Source of the DNA: Pseudonocardia sp.
Lineage (GTDB): Bacteria; Actinomycetota; Actinomycetes; Mycobacteriales; Pseudonocardiaceae
Length of the DNA stretch: 34,671 bases
Assembly: GCF_029263155.1 (NCBI RefSeq)
Contig: NZ_JAJCYB010000072.1
Location: forward strand, 1-34,671
Direction: 5' to 3'
Numbering within the stretch: the stretch's first letter is position 1; every line of letters begins with the position of its first letter. This document shows, one piece after another, positions 15,358-23,338 of the stretch. Made by a program: the position numbers and the translations under genes. The notes beneath the pieces were generated by a model. It was not told where the DNA came from and made no database searches. It worked only from the letters and a program-made list of their open reading frames with translations.

Positions 15358-16032
15358 ATGCCCGGTTCCGAACTCGCGCTCGCCGATGCGCTCGCCGACC
15401 TGCTCGCGCGCTCCGGTGCCCGGGCGGTCCGGGTCGTCGACGGACGCGCCGGTCGGGTGGTCGGCTCGGCCGGCGCACCCGCCCCGGACGGGGGCGACGA
15501 CCCCGGCACCGTCGCGGGTCTGGTGCGCGATGCGGTCGCGCTGGGTCGGGGCGGGCTCGACGACGTCGTCGTCACGACGGACCGGTCGATGCACGTGCTG
15601 CGACCGGCCGCGGTGCCCGGCGTGTTCCTGCACCTGAGCCTGGGCCTGGAGGGGGTCGACGTCGGGCGCGCCCGGCACGCCCTCGCCGCGCCGGCCCTGC
15701 ACGCGGCGATCCGGGCGGCACTGGCCCCCGACCCCCGGGCGGCCGGCATCCCGCGTCCCCGCCCCGCGCCCCGGACGCCCGCGCAGCAACCCGCGCTCGC
15801 CGGGCTCGTCGGGCAGCAGGCCCCGGCGGGGCACGGCACACGGGCGGCCGGGGTGCTGGCGGAGCTGATCCAGCCGTCCCCCGCGGACCGGTCGCTGCCG
15901 CGCCGCCGGCCCGCCGCCACCCGGCGGCCCCGGCCCCCCGGCGCGGTCACGGTGGGCCTGCCCGAGCGCGTGTGGGCGCGTGACGTCGACACCATGCGCC
16001 GCCTCGCGCTCGGGCTGCGCAGGCTGAGCTGA
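15358..16032 (+). CDS. Roadblock/LC7-like protein 4 (diverged) with terminal Trp helix
   Basis: The product is 224 aa from ATG 15358; GTG 15328 in the same frame is possible. Residues 5-112 follow the paralogue pattern in diverged form: ALADLLARSGARAVRVVDG, then LDDVVVTTDRSMHVLRPA and VFLHLSLGLEGVDVGRARHAL. A Pro/Arg/Ala-rich linker with several QQ pairs spans ~125-200. The end, WARDVDTMRRLALGLRRLS (206-224), closely matches the end of protein 1. The gene lies 51 bases after gene 3 and 124 bases before thrS, in the same direction. Domain assignment for this member relies mainly on the neighbour comparison. Confidence 0.6.
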   Translation: MPGSELALADALADLLARSGARAVRVVDGRAGRVVGSAGAPAPDGGDDPGTVAGLVRDAVALGRGGLDDVVVTTDRSMHVLRPAAVPGVFLHLSLGLEGVDVGRARHALAAPALHAAIRAALAPDPRAAGIPRPRPAPRTPAQQPALAGLVGQQAPAGHGTRAAGVLAELIQPSPADRSLPRRRPAATRRPRPPGAVTVGLPERVWARDVDTMRRLALGLRRLS

Positions 16033-16156
16033 CCGGGTGGGTGGGCAGGACCCGCGCGGCGGGGATCGCCGTGGCGGCCGGGAAGCCGGTGGCGGACGCC
16101 CTCTAGCATCGCCGTAGCTCGTCCCGACGACACCCACCCCCGCCTGGAGGCCCTCC

Positions 16157-18247
16157 GTGTCCGCGCCCGTACCCCCTCCCGTGTCCGCCCCCGTCCGGGT
16201 GCCGGCCGGGACGACGGCGGGCGCCGCCGTCCGCGAGGCGGGGTTGCCGAACAGCGGGCCCGGCGCCGTGGTCGTCGTCCGCGACCCGGAGGGGCGGCTG
16301 CGCGACCTGGCCTGGGCGCCCGACTCCGACGTCGAGGTCGAGCCCGTCGGCGCCGACACCGACGACGGCCGGGCGGTCATCCGGCACTCCGCGGCGCACG
16401 TGCTCGCGCAGGCCGTCCAGCAGCTGCGACCGGACGCGAAGCTGGGCATCGGCCCGCCGGTCGCCGACGGCTTCTACTACGACTTCGACGTCGAGGTCCC
16501 GTTCACCCCGGACGACCTGCGTGCGCTGGAGTCGTCCATGAAGAAGATCGTCAAGGCGGGGCAGCGGTTCGCCCGCCGCCGCTACGACTCCCTCGACGAC
16601 GCCCGCAAGGAGCTCGCCGACGAGCCGTACAAGCTGGAGCTGATCGAGCTCAAGGGTGCTGGGCAGGTGGGCGATCTGGCTGACACGAACGAGGTCATGG
16701 AGGTCGGCGAGGGCGAGCTGACGGCCTACGACAACGTCCACGCCCACACCGGCGAGGTCGTCTGGTCGGACCTGTGCCGTGGCCCGCACGTGCCCACCAC
16801 GCGCTACATCCCCGCCTACAAGCTCATGCGCAGCGCCGCCGCGTACTGGCGGGGCAGCGAGCACAACCCGATGCTGCAGCGCATCTACGGCACCGCGTGG
16901 GAGTCCACCGAGGCCATGGACCTGTACCTGGACCGCCTGCTGGAGGCCGAGCGGCGTGACCACCGCAGGCTCGGCTCCGAGCTGGACCTGTTCTCGTTCC
17001 CCGACGAGATCGGATCCGGGCTGCCGGTCTTCCACCCCAGGGGCGGGATCATCCGCCGCGAGATGGAGGACTACGCGCGCCGCCGCCACGAGGAGGCGGG
17101 CTACGAGTTCGTCAACACCCCGCACATCACCAAGGGGCAGCTGTTCGAGACCTCCGGGCACCTGGCCTGGTACGCCGAGGGCATGTACCCGCCCATGCAG
17201 ATCGACGCCGAGATCGGCGCCGACGGGCAGGTGCGCAAGCCCGGCCAGGACTACTACCTCAAGCCGATGAACTGCCCGATGCACAACCTGATCTACTCCT
17301 CGCGCGGGCGGTCCTACCGGGAGCTGCCGCTGCGCCTGTTCGAGTTCGGATCGGTGTACCGCTACGAGAAGTCGGGCGTGGTGCACGGCCTGACCCGCGC
17401 CCGCGGCTTCACCCAGGACGACGCCCACATCTACTGCTCGCGCGAGCAGATGGGCGAGGAGATCCGGTCGCTGTTGCAGTTCGTCCTCGACCTGCTGCGT
17501 GACTACGGTCTCGACGACTTCTACCTCGAGCTCTCCACGCGTGACCCGGAGAAGTCGATCGGCAGCGACGAGGACTGGGAGCTGGCCACCGACGCCCTGC
17601 GCGAGGCCGCGCAGGACAGCGGGCTCGAGCTCGTGCTCGACCCGGGCGGCGCCGCCTTCTACGCCCCGAAGATCAGCGTGCAGGCCAAGGACGCGATCGG
17701 GCGCACCTGGCAGCTCTCCACGATCCAGGTCGACCTCATGGAGCCCGGCCTGTTCGACCTGGAGTACACCGCCCCCGACGGCTCCCGCCGGCAGCCGATC
17801 ATGATCCACCGGGCGCTGTTCGGGTCGATCGAGCGGTTCTTCGGCGTGTTGCTCGAGCACTACGCGGGCGCGTTCCCGGCCTGGCTCGCGCCGGTGCAGG
17901 TCGTCGCGATCCCGGTCACCGACGAGCAGGTGCCCGCGGTCCGGGAGATCGCGGCCGCGCTGCGGGCCCGGGGCATCCGCGTCGAGGTCGACGCGGGCGA
18001 CGACCGGATGCAGAAGAAGATCCGGACGCACACGATGCAGAAGGTGCCGTTCCTGCTGCTCGCGGGCGCGCGCGACGTCGAGGCCGGGGCGGTCAGCTTC
18101 CGGTTCCGCGACGGCACGCAGGTCAACGCGGTTCCGGCGGGCGATGCGGTGACGGCGATCGCGGCCTGGATCACGAGCCGGGACAACGGCAACCCCACAG
18201 CGGACACCTTCACGGCGCTGACCGGCACGGGCGCCGCCCCGTCCTGA
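16157..18247 (+). CDS. thrS: Threonyl-tRNA synthetase
   Basis: The product is 696 aa, charging tRNA-Thr with threonine. A short TGS-like N-terminal domain (~15-60) precedes the editing domain with [11 protein letters not shown] (the HxxxH zinc/editing site) and [13 protein letters not shown]. The class II catalytic core contains [10 protein letters not shown] (motif 2 region, zinc Cys), [26 protein letters not shown] and a motif 3 [21 protein letters not shown]. The C-terminal anticodon domain starts near [16 protein letters not shown] 16157 has GGAGG 6 bases upstream. It heads the locus equivalent to Rv2614c-Rv2606c. Confidence 0.98.
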   Translation: MSAPVPPPVSAPVRVPAGTTAGAAVREAGLPNSGPGAVVVVRDPEGRLRDLAWAPDSDVEVEPVGADTDDGRAVIRHSAAHVLAQAVQQLRPDAKLGIGPPVADGFYYDFDVEVPFTPDDLRALESSMKKIVKAGQRFARRRYDSLDDARKELADEPYKLELIELKGAGQVGDLADTNEVMEVGEGELTAYDNVHAHTGEVVWSDLCRGPHVPTTRYIPAYKLMRSAAAYWRGSEHNPMLQRIYGTAWESTEAMDLYLDRLLEAERRDHRRLGSELDLFSFPDEIGSGLPVFHPRGGIIRREMEDYARRRHEEAGYEFVNTPHITKGQLFETSGHLAWYAEGMYPPMQIDAEIGADGQVRKPGQDYYLKPMNCPMHNLIYSSRGRSYRELPLRLFEFGSVYRYEKSGVVHGLTRARGFTQDDAHIYCSREQMGEEIRSLLQFVLDLLRDYGLDDFYLELSTRDPEKSIGSDEDWELATDALREAAQDSGLELVLDPGGAAFYAPKISVQAKDAIGRTWQLSTIQVDLMEPGLFDLEYTAPDGSRRQPIMIHRALFGSIERFFGVLLEHYAGAFPAWLAPVQVVAIPVTDEQVPAVREIAAALRARGIRVEVDAGDDRMQKKIRTHTMQKVPFLLLAGARDVEAGAVSFRFRDGTQVNAVPAGDAVTAIAAWITSRDNGNPTADTFTALTGTGAAPS

Positions 18248-18270
18248 CCCGGCGCCTAGGATCGGCACCC

Positions 18271-18813
18271 ATGGCCGACGCCGACGATCCGGAGCTGGAG
18301 CCCCGCGACGGCATCGGTACGCCCGACGGCTTCCGCAGGCTCTGGACGCCGCACCGCATGGCCTACATCAAGGAGGCGGGCGCGGAGGGCTGCCCGTTCT
18401 GCCGGATCCCCGCGATGACCGACTCCGAGGGGCTGGTGGTCGCCCGCGGGGAGACGGTGTACGCGGTGCTCAACCTGCACCCCTACAACCCGGGGCACCT
18501 GATGGTGCTGCCCTACCGGCACGTCGCCGAGCTGGAGGACCTGACCACCATCGAGGCCGGGGAGCTCGTCGCCTTCACCCAGGAGGCCGTGCGGGCGATG
18601 AAGCGCGTGGCCGCGCCGCACGCGTTCAACGTCGGCATGAACCTCGGCACGGTGGCGGGCGGCTCGCTGGCCGACCACCTGCACCAGCACGTCGTGCCCC
18701 GGTGGGGTGGCGACGCGAACTTCATCGCGGTCGTGGGCCAGACGAAGGTCATCCCGCAGCTGCTCACCGAGACCCGCGACCTGCTCGCCTCGGCCTGGTC
18801 GCCGCCCGCGTGA
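18271..18813 (+). CDS. HIT-family Ap4A phosphorylase-like protein
   Basis: The product is 180 aa. It has a CPFCRI segment at ~46 that often binds zinc, and the histidine triad HLHQHVV in ADHLHQHVVPRW at ~135, whose middle His is the nucleotidyl acceptor. The sequence and position between thrS and pgsA match mycobacterial Rv2613c, which phosphorolyses diadenosine tetraphosphate. It is probably a cytoplasmic enzyme clearing Ap4A made by aminoacyl-tRNA synthetases such as ThrS; that link is inference. TAGGAT 8 bases before the ATG suggests its own, possibly leaderless, promoter. Confidence 0.92.
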   Translation: MADADDPELEPRDGIGTPDGFRRLWTPHRMAYIKEAGAEGCPFCRIPAMTDSEGLVVARGETVYAVLNLHPYNPGHLMVLPYRHVAELEDLTTIEAGELVAFTQEAVRAMKRVAAPHAFNVGMNLGTVAGGSLADHLHQHVVPRWGGDANFIAVVGQTKVIPQLLTETRDLLASAWSPPA

Positions 18814-18859
18814 CGAGCCGCCGATAGGCTGGTCCCCTGGAACGACCGGCAGGAGCGCC

Positions 18860-19468
18860 GTGCTCAACGTCTTCGCCCGCGTGCACGTCAACCGCGTCAC
18901 CGAACCGCTGGGACGCTGGCTGGTCGAGCGCGGCATCTCGCCCGACGCGGTCACCGTGCTCGGCACCCTGGGCTCGGTCGCCGCCGCGGTCTGGTTCCTC
19001 CCGCGCGGCGAGCTGTTCACCGCCACCGTCGTCGTCACGGTGTTCGTGCTGTTCGACCTGGTCGACGGCGCGATGGCCCGCGCGCGCGGCCACGGCACCC
19101 CCTTCGGCGCGGTGCTCGATTCCACCTGCGACCGCCTCGCCGACGGTGCCCTGTTCGCTGCGCTGACCTGGTGGGCCCTCGGGGTCGGCGAGCAGCGGCT
19201 CGTCGGGGTGGCGGCGTTGATCTGCCTGGTGGCCGGGTCGCTGGTCTCCTACGTCAAGGCCCGAGCCGAGGGCGCCGGCCTCTCCGCCGACGGCGGGCTC
19301 GTGGAGCGGGCCGAGCGGCTAATCCTGGCGCTCGTCGGCACCGGGCTCGAAGGGCTCGGCGTGCCCTACGCGCTGGCCGTGGCGCTGTGGCTGCTCGCCG
19401 CGGCGTCGCTGTGGACGTTCGGGCAGCGGCTGGTCGCGGTGCACCGCAGCGCCCGGGCCGCGGCGTGA
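18860..19468 (+). CDS. pgsA: CDP-alcohol phosphatidyltransferase, phosphatidylinositol phosphate synthase
   Basis: The product is 202 aa with about six membrane helices. The CDP-alcohol motif D-G-x2-A-R-x8-G-x3-D-x3-D is complete: it begins DLVDGAMAR and ends at LDSTCDR (~62-88). In mycobacteria PgsA1 joins CDP-diacylglycerol and inositol-1-phosphate; the gene order here (HIT, pgsA, patA, pimA) supports the same role. GTG 18860 has AGGAG 5-9 bases upstream. Its stop overlaps the next gene's GTG, so pgsA, patA, pimA and the LemA-like gene form one tightly coupled operon. Confidence 0.93.
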   Translation: MLNVFARVHVNRVTEPLGRWLVERGISPDAVTVLGTLGSVAAAVWFLPRGELFTATVVVTVFVLFDLVDGAMARARGHGTPFGAVLDSTCDRLADGALFAALTWWALGVGEQRLVGVAALICLVAGSLVSYVKARAEGAGLSADGGLVERAERLILALVGTGLEGLGVPYALAVALWLLAAASLWTFGQRLVAVHRSARAAA

Positions 19469-20373
19469 GCGCGGCGCCCGGGACAGCGGTGCGGGAGCGG
19501 CTCGTCGACGTCGCCTACGCCACCGGTTGGCGCGTCGTGCGCGCGCTGCCGCCCCGCGTCGCCCACGACCTGTTCCGTCGCGGCGCCGACCGGGCCGCCC
19601 GCCGCGACGGCGCGGGGCCCCGCCGGCTGCGGGCCAACCTCGCCCGCCTCGCCCCGGACGCCGACCTCGACGTGCTGGTCCGCGAGGGCCTGCGCAGCTA
19701 CGCCCGCTACTGGTGCGAGGTGTTCCGGCTGCCCGCGATGGACCCGGCCGAGCTGCACCGGCGCATGGATCCGCACGTCCGTGGCGCGCAGCCCTTCCTC
19801 GACGCGCAGGCGCAGGGCCGCGGTGTGATCTTCGCGCTCGCCCACAGCGGCAACTGGGACGTGGCCGGGGTGTGGCTGGTGGAGACGCTGCGCGCGCTCG
19901 GGCGGGAGCCGGGCTTCACCACGGTCGCGGCGCGGCTGCGTCCGGAGTCGCTCTACCGGCGGTTCGTCGCCTACCGCTCCTCGCTCGGGTTCGAGGTGGT
20001 CGCGGCCGAGGACGGGTCCGACGCCTACCGGGCGTTGACGCGGCGGCTGCGCGGCGGCGGGGTCGTCTGCCTGGTGTCCGACCTGGACCTGAGCAGCTCC
20101 GGCGTCGACGTCACGCTGTGCGGCGAGCCCGCGCGGCTGCCCGGCGGCGCGGCCCGGCTGGCCGCGACGACCGGGGCGCTGCTGCTCCCGGCGGTGCCCT
20201 CCTTCACCCCGGACGGCTGGGCGCTCGACATCGCCGACCCGGTGCCGGTGCCCGACCGCGCCGCCACCGCGAAGGCCACACAGGGGATCGCCGACGCCCT
20301 CGCCGGCATGCTGGCCCGGGTACCGGCCGACTGGCACATGCTGCAGCCCGTCTGGAACGCGGACCGCCGATGA
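19465..20373 (+). CDS. patA: PIM acyltransferase (PatA-like, lysophospholipid acyltransferase fold)
   Basis: The product is 302 aa. The acyltransferase catalytic motif H-x4-D is HSGNWD at 127-132, and a SDLDLSSSGVDVTLCGE segment follows at ~213. In mycobacteria Rv2611c transfers palmitate to the mannose of PIM1/PIM2 at the inner face of the membrane. Position between pgsA and pimA gives strong support. GTG 19465 overlaps the pgsA stop (GTGA) and the stop overlaps the pimA start (ATGA). Acyl-chain preference cannot be told. Confidence 0.92.
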   Translation: MSAAPGTAVRERLVDVAYATGWRVVRALPPRVAHDLFRRGADRAARRDGAGPRRLRANLARLAPDADLDVLVREGLRSYARYWCEVFRLPAMDPAELHRRMDPHVRGAQPFLDAQAQGRGVIFALAHSGNWDVAGVWLVETLRALGREPGFTTVAARLRPESLYRRFVAYRSSLGFEVVAAEDGSDAYRALTRRLRGGGVVCLVSDLDLSSSGVDVTLCGEPARLPGGAARLAATTGALLLPAVPSFTPDGWALDIADPVPVPDRAATAKATQGIADALAGMLARVPADWHMLQPVWNADRR

Positions 20374-21590
20374 GGATCGGGATCGTCTGCCCCTACTCGC
20401 TCGACGTCGCGGGCGGGGTGCAGGCGCACGTGCTCGACCTCGCCCGCGCGCTGCTCGCGCAGGGCCACGACGTCGACGTCCTCGCGCCGGCCGCGCCCGG
20501 GACCCCCGTCCCGGGTTTCGTCACCCCGGCCGGGCGGGCGCTGGGCGTGCCCTACAACGGCTCGGTGGCCCGCGTCCGGTTCGGGCCCGCCTCGTACGCA
20601 CGGGTGCGGCGCTGGCTCGCCGACCACGAGTTCGACGTGCTGCACCTGCACGAGCCCACCACCGTCAGCCTCCCGGTGCTGGCGTTGCTCGCCGCCCGGC
20701 CCCCGATGCACACCGGCCCGATCGTGGTGACCTTCCACACGGCCACCGAGCGGTCCCGGGCGCTGCGTGCGCTCGGCGGGACCCTCACGCCGCTCATGGA
20801 GAGGGTGACGGCCCGGATCGCGGTGTCGGCGACGGCGCGCAGCGTGCAGGTGCGCCACCTGGGCGGGGACGCCGTCGAGATCCCCAACGGCGTGGACGTC
20901 GCGCGGTACGCCCGCGGCCCGGCGCGACCGGTGGCGGGGGAGACCGTCGGGTTCGTGGGCCGGTTCGACGAGCCGCGCAAGGGCATGGGCGTGCTGCTCG
21001 ACGCCGTCGCGCTCCTCGCACCGCGGCGCCCCGACCTGCGGGTACTGGTCGTCGGGCGCGGCGACGCGGGAGCGCTGCGGCGCGCGGCCGGGCCGGTCGC
21101 GGACCGGCTCGACCTGCTCGGCCCCGTCGACGACGACGGCAAGGCCGCGGCGCTGCGGTCGGTGCGGGTGCTGTGCGCACCCAACCTGGGCGGCGAGAGC
21201 TACGGCATGGTGCTCACCGAGGCCATGGCCGCCGGGGCGCCGGTGCTCGCCAGCGACCTCGCCGCCTTCCGCGAGGTGCTCGGCCCGGCCGGCACGCTGT
21301 TCCCGGTGGGCGACGCTCCTGCCCTGGCCCGGGAGCTGGCCGCGCTGCTCGACGACCCCACCCGCCGGGCGGCCCTCACCGCGGCGGGCCGGGAGCGCGT
21401 GGCGGCACTGGACTGGCCGGTGGTGGCGGACGCGGTGGTGCAGGTCTACCGGGCCGCGCAGGCCGCCGTCCCGGGCCCACGCCCCGCACGACGCGGGGGG
21501 CTGTCCGTGCCCGCTCCACGGGTCCGCGCCGCTGCCGAGCGCGGTGCGGGGTGGACGGCGGGCGTGCCGCGGGGCGGTGGGCGGTGCTGA
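20370..21590 (+). CDS. pimA: Phosphatidylinositol alpha-mannosyltransferase
   Basis: The product is 406 aa, a GT4 GT-B glycosyltransferase. The N-terminus MRIGIVCPYSLDVAGGVQ carries the acceptor-side Gly loop. EIPNGVDVARY, GFVGRFDEPRKGM and the donor E-x7-E element in ESYGMVLTEAM follow in order. It adds the first mannose from GDP-mannose to phosphatidylinositol on the cytoplasmic face. The last ~30 residues are a variable Pro/Arg-rich tail. The gene is coupled to patA upstream and overlaps the LemA-like gene by 7 bases. Confidence 0.95.
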   Translation: MRIGIVCPYSLDVAGGVQAHVLDLARALLAQGHDVDVLAPAAPGTPVPGFVTPAGRALGVPYNGSVARVRFGPASYARVRRWLADHEFDVLHLHEPTTVSLPVLALLAARPPMHTGPIVVTFHTATERSRALRALGGTLTPLMERVTARIAVSATARSVQVRHLGGDAVEIPNGVDVARYARGPARPVAGETVGFVGRFDEPRKGMGVLLDAVALLAPRRPDLRVLVVGRGDAGALRRAAGPVADRLDLLGPVDDDGKAAALRSVRVLCAPNLGGESYGMVLTEAMAAGAPVLASDLAAFREVLGPAGTLFPVGDAPALARELAALLDDPTRRAALTAAGRERVAALDWPVVADAVVQVYRAAQAAVPGPRPARRGGLSVPAPRVRAAAERGAGWTAGVPRGGGRC

Positions 21591-22183
21591 CCGGGCCCGT
21601 ACTGGCCGTCGGCGTGACGGTGGTGGGTGTGCTGGCCGTGGTGCTGCGGTGCGCGAACCGGGTGCGGCGGCTGCACCGACTGCACATCCGGACCGACGCC
21701 GCCCGCGACGGCCTGGATGCGGCGCTGCGTCGACGTACCGAGGTGGCCCACATGATCGTGGAACGGGAGCGCTCGGGGGCCGGGTCCCCGTTCCACGATC
21801 ATGTCCGGGCCGGCGCGCTGGGGCCCGCCGTGCACGCTGCCGTCGGCGTCCACGGCATGGGCGCGGAACGGGAGGCGGCGGAGAACGCGCTCGGTCACCG
21901 GCTCGCCGAGCTCGACCGGACGGCTCTCCCGCCTGCGCTGCGGGCCGAGCTGACCGATGCCGAGCGGCTCGTCGTCCTCGGCCGTCACGTCTACCACGAC
22001 GCCGTGCGCGACACCCGGGGCCTGCGCGCCCGCCGGCTGGTCCGCTGGCTGCGGCTGCACGGCACCGCGCCGCTCCCGTCGTACTTCGAGATCGCCGACC
22101 CGGCCGTGGTGATGCGCGCCGCGACCGGGCCGGCAGCGGCCTGCGCTGACGTAGGATCGGCTGTCCGCCGGACCGCCAGATGA
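21584..22183 (+). CDS. LemA-like single-pass membrane protein interrupted by an in-frame palindrome
   Basis: The product is 199 aa. Residues 1-23 are a hydrophobic helix (VLAVGVTVVGVLAVVL). The helical region RLHIRTDAARDGLDAALRRRTEV resembles the start of the LemA domain, and the C-terminus VYHDAVRDTRGLRARRL, then PLPSYFEIADP, is the usual LemA-like end. Between them, residues ~56-74 (MIVERERSGAGSPFHDHV) are encoded by a perfect 55-bp inverted repeat at 21750-21804 that keeps the frame. GTG 21584 overlaps the pimA stop by 7 bases. Function unknown. Position in the PIM operon suggests an envelope role, which is inference. Confidence 0.75.
   Translation: MLTGPVLAVGVTVVGVLAVVLRCANRVRRLHRLHIRTDAARDGLDAALRRRTEVAHMIVERERSGAGSPFHDHVRAGALGPAVHAAVGVHGMGAEREAAENALGHRLAELDRTALPPALRAELTDAERLVVLGRHVYHDAVRDTRGLRARRLVRWLRLHGTAPLPSYFEIADPAVVMRAATGPAAACADVGSAVRRTAR
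21750..21804. repeat. 55-bp palindromic element inside the LemA-like gene
   Basis: ACATGATCGTGGAACGGG at 21750-21767 has its exact reverse complement at 21787-21804, with a 19-base G-rich loop. An 18-bp perfect stem inside a coding region is unlikely by chance. It looks like a REP/MITE-like element that landed in frame. No second copy of the same arms was found in this window. Confidence 0.7.
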
Positions 22184-22198
22184 GAGGTCGTCTTCACC

Positions 22199-23116
22199 GT
22201 GTCGTCGCCCGAGCAGCCCACACCCGCCGCTACAGCCGAGCTGGGCACCGCCCGCGTCAAGCGCGGGATGGCCGAGATGCTCAAGGGTGGCGTGATCATG
22301 GACGTGGTCGACGCCGCGCAGGCGAAGATCGCCGAGGACGCCGGGGCCGTCGCCGTCATGGCGCTGGAGCGGGTGCCCGCCGACATCCGCGCCCAGGGTG
22401 GCGTCGCGCGGATGAGCGACCCGGACATGATCTCCGGCATCGTCGACGCGGTCTCGATCCCGGTGATGGCGAAAGCCCGCATCGGGCACTTCGTCGAGGC
22501 GCAGGTGCTGCAGAGCCTCGGCGTCGACTACATCGACGAGTCGGAGGTGCTCACCCCGGCCGACGAGGCCCACCACATCGACAAGTGGGCGTTCACCGTG
22601 CCGTTCGTGTGCGGCGCCACCAACCTCGGCGAGGCGCTGCGGCGCATCTCCGAGGGCGCGGCCATGATCCGTTCCAAGGGCGAGGCCGGCACCGGCAACG
22701 TCGTCGAGGCCACCCGGCACATGCGCTCGATCCGCTCGGAGATCCGCAAGCTCGCCGCGCTCGACGAGCCCGAGCTGTGGGTCGCCGCCAAGGAGCTGCG
22801 GGCGCCGGTCGACCTCGTGCGTGAGGTGGCGCGCGCGGGTTCGCTGCCGGTCGTGCTGTTCACCGCGGGCGGCATCGCCACCCCGGCCGACGCCGCGATG
22901 ATGATGCAGCTCGGCGCGCAGGGCGTCTTCGTCGGATCGGGGATCTTCAAGTCCGGCGATCCGGCCCAGCGTGCCGAGGCGATCGTCAAGGCCACCACGT
23001 TCTTCGACGACCCGGACGTCATCGCGAAGGTGTCGCGCGGGCTCGGCGAGGCGATGGTGGGCATCAACGTCGACGACCTGCCCGAGTCGCAGCGCTACGC
23101 AGGCCGCGGCTGGTAG
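22199..23116 (+). CDS. pdxS: Pyridoxal 5'-phosphate synthase subunit PdxS
   Basis: The product is 305 aa, the (beta/alpha)8 synthase that makes PLP from ribose 5-phosphate, glyceraldehyde 3-phosphate and ammonia. It shows [31 protein letters not shown], the catalytic-lysine segment [30 protein letters not shown] and the phosphate loop [11 protein letters not shown] 22199 follows GAGAGG by about 10 bases. A TAGGAT box at 22152-22157 in the end of the upstream gene may be its promoter. Its glutaminase partner pdxT is at 32792 rather than adjacent. Confidence 0.97.
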   Translation: MSSPEQPTPAATAELGTARVKRGMAEMLKGGVIMDVVDAAQAKIAEDAGAVAVMALERVPADIRAQGGVARMSDPDMISGIVDAVSIPVMAKARIGHFVEAQVLQSLGVDYIDESEVLTPADEAHHIDKWAFTVPFVCGATNLGEALRRISEGAAMIRSKGEAGTGNVVEATRHMRSIRSEIRKLAALDEPELWVAAKELRAPVDLVREVARAGSLPVVLFTAGGIATPADAAMMMQLGAQGVFVGSGIFKSGDPAQRAEAIVKATTFFDDPDVIAKVSRGLGEAMVGINVDDLPESQRYAGRGW

Positions 23117-23164
23117 TCGCGTCACCCGTCCGGATCCGCTCGGACCGTTCGTCGCCGGCGCCCG

Positions 23165-23183
23165 CCCGATCATCGTGATCGGG
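23165..23183. terminator. Stem-loop downstream of pdxS
   Basis: CCCGATCA (23165-23172) and TGATCGGG (23176-23183) form a perfect 8-bp stem with a 3-nt loop, 49 bases after the pdxS stop. There is no T-tract; it could be a terminator or an operator for the GH16 gene. Confidence 0.45.
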
Positions 23184-23338
23184 TCGGGCGTCGATCACGT
23201 TCGGTGTCCCTCTGCGGGTGGATCATCCGGCCCGATGGTGTGAACGGGACGGGAGGGGTCACGGATCGCGCTTAGGGTCCACCGCGTCCGAGCATGTGAC
23301 GTGAGTGCTCTGTGCGATCGAAGTGATGGGAGAGACGC

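Noticed and set aside
13178..16032. Standard conservon (cvnABCD) operon
   Set aside because: No nitrate-sensor-like kinase, DUF742 protein or GTPase is encoded beside the roadblock-like genes.
18707..18730. Another copy of the GTGGGGTGGC repeat in the HIT gene
   Set aside because: Only about ten bases match, there is no inverted arm, and they encode a conserved part of the protein.
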